Part shown: piece after piece, positions 60,559 to 61,308 of the stretch | How the letters are laid out: the number at the start of each line of letters is the position of its first letter | How positions within the stretch are numbered: the stretch's first letter is position 1 | From: Geobacteraceae bacterium | GTDB lineage: Bacteria > Desulfobacterota > Desulfuromonadia > Geobacterales > Geobacteraceae | Direction of reading: 5' to 3' | DNA: 61,308 nucleotides | Assembly (NCBI GenBank): GCA_009773645.1 | Contig: WSYB01000022.1 | Coordinates: forward strand, 55,792-117,099 | Notes under the pieces: model-generated | What the model saw: the letters and a program-made list of their open reading frames with translations, nothing else | Told to the model about the DNA's origin: nothing | Databases searched by the model: none | Made by a program: the position numbers and the translations under genes

Positions 60559-61221
60559 ATGAGAGTAGAAGATTACCCAAATTTGATGATACTAAAGACG
60601 CTTACTGCGCCAATAGTGACCTCTGAAAAAAGGCTGCAAGAGATTGCGACCCACATTGCAGACTCGAAAATCGAAGTGGTTGGTCACGGCTTATTTGTCT
60701 TAGCTGTGTCATCAGTAGAGGTTATGATCTCTGATGTTCTTAATTATTTCCTCAGGAGCTTCCCTCAGAAGCTACCAAGCAATGAGTTTAAATTTGATAA
60801 AGACACCTTTTTTGAAAATTATTTTTTGTTACTGAACAAGGCAGTTGATTCACATATAAATGGACTTTCATACAAGTCATTCGAAGACTTCTTTAGGAAG
60901 TGCTTAGAGTATTTAGCTATTGACTGGCCAGACTTCTTCAAAACTTTTGGCAATCAAATAAAGGAAATAAAAGCGACACGAAACCTACTACTACATAATA
61001 ACCTAGTAGTAAACGACCAGTACCTTGATTCAGCTGGACCTTCAAAAAGAGAATCAACCAGTGGGCGACATTTATCAGTCAATATGGACTATCTCAAAAG
61101 ATCACTTGATGTACTACTGCGATTCGAAGATCAATTCAAGGGAAGGCTCAACGATAAATATCGAGATTACTCCAAAATAAATGCAAACAAGACACTGTGG
61201 AACTTCCTTTTTACTAAGTAG
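60559..61221 (+). CDS. HEPN-like domain protein of unknown function
   Basis: A 220-residue, mostly helical protein. The segment EIKATRNLLLHNNLVV has R141-x4-H146, the RNase-type HEPN motif, placed after long helices as expected. HEPN proteins often act as RNases in toxin, abortive-infection or other defence systems, but some are inactive, so function is open. Codon use and GC content are far lower than in the main part of the window, suggesting horizontal transfer. It is followed by a probable transposase start. The ATG at 60559 has GGAGA upstream. Confidence 0.7.
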   Translation: MRVEDYPNLMILKTLTAPIVTSEKRLQEIATHIADSKIEVVGHGLFVLAVSSVEVMISDVLNYFLRSFPQKLPSNEFKFDKDTFFENYFLLLNKAVDSHINGLSYKSFEDFFRKCLEYLAIDWPDFFKTFGNQIKEIKATRNLLLHNNLVVNDQYLDSAGPSKRESTSGRHLSVNMDYLKRSLDVLLRFEDQFKGRLNDKYRDYSKINANKTLWNFLFTK

Positions 61222-61256
61222 TACAAAAGTAACTCGACATGTGCTATACTGCCACC

Positions 61257-61308
61257 ATGGAAAAAACAGACGGCAGGAAAATAGATCGCAAGAGCCGCGA
61301 GGCAATAC
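61257..61308 (+). CDS. Transposase N-terminus (probably IS630 family), cut by the window end
   Basis: The 17 visible codons read MEKTDGRKIDRKSREAI. From memory, this start (KTDGRK-x-D followed by charged residues) resembles that of IS630-type transposases. Only the first few percent of the gene is present, so the call is tentative. The preceding 35 bases should contain the left end of the element. Confidence 0.5.
   Translation, partial: MEKTDGRKIDRKSREAI

Overview
The window looks like a chromosomal segment of a Geobacterales bacterium (Geobacter/Geotalea type, Desulfuromonadia). This is an inference from gene content, not from a database match. The clues are a selenocysteine-containing formate dehydrogenase cluster with a HybB/NrfD-type membrane subunit, carboxyspermidine-pathway genes beside speA, a two-CW protein, the block cpoB-LysM-dprA-topA-trmFO-maf-yggS, a geopeptide-type radical SAM locus, DUF4911-TldD, and many GC-rich intergenic palindromes. 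Most genes have high GC. The fic gene (3.0-4.2 kb) and the right end (60.4-61.3 kb) are AT-rich and look acquired.

Layout. 0-2.6 kb: end of an ABC transporter ATPase and a chemoreceptor. 2.6-4.2 kb: AT-rich island with a Fic protein preceded by six ATCGGCC repeats. 4.3-11.3 kb (minus): formate dehydrogenase operon, fdnG (UGA selenocysteine with a SECIS hairpin), fdnH, membrane subunit, an fdhD-mobA fusion and tatA, behind a sigma-54 type promoter. Two palindromic repeats are embedded in the fdhD-mobA frame; one sits at the fusion joint. 11.7-13.3 kb: GYD-domain protein and an L,D-transpeptidase. 13.6-18.7 kb (minus): polyamine operon (XRE-cupin regulator, carboxynorspermidine dehydrogenase, nspC, speA) with three regularly spaced palindromic operators, divergent from proC. 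20-25 kb: DUF6502 protein, a serpin lipoprotein and a beta-propeller lipoprotein, probably one operon. 25-28 kb: a cysteine-rich mini-protein behind a heptamer tandem repeat, a polysaccharide deacetylase, a chemoreceptor with a sigma-28-like promoter, and a two-CW protein. 28-36.6 kb (minus): yggS, maf, a small membrane protein, trmFO, topA, dprA, a LysM protein and cpoB.

36.9-45.3 kb (plus): a U32 peptidase followed by a lipid A aminoarabinose cluster (arnT, arnB, arnC, arnA as two separate genes, arnD). The four gaps from arnB to arnD each carry a hairpin-forming repeat. 45.4-47.6 kb: triple GTAAACTTTGTTTAC palindromes, a small helical protein, a DUF2726/zinc-finger protein and a NarL-type regulator whose phosphoacceptor Asp is Glu. 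47.6-49.3 kb (minus): a RiPP-like locus with a 36-residue precursor, a terminator/attenuator and a frameshifted radical SAM/SPASM maturase. 49.3-55.6 kb (plus): TonB-dependent receptor, ABC_sub_bind periplasmic protein, sensor kinase and sigma-54 activator. 55.7-60.1 kb: DUF4911 protein, TldD, a GAF-GGDEF cyclase and rubrerythrin. 60.1-61.3 kb: decayed DNA, a HEPN-like protein and the start of a likely IS630-type transposase.

The most interesting items are the geopeptide-like precursor with its attenuator and structured leader, the repeat-mediated fdhD-mobA fusion, the two palindromic operator arrays, the heptamer repeat that may act as a variable translation start, and the Glu-substituted response regulator. 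No tRNA, rRNA or CRISPR array was seen.
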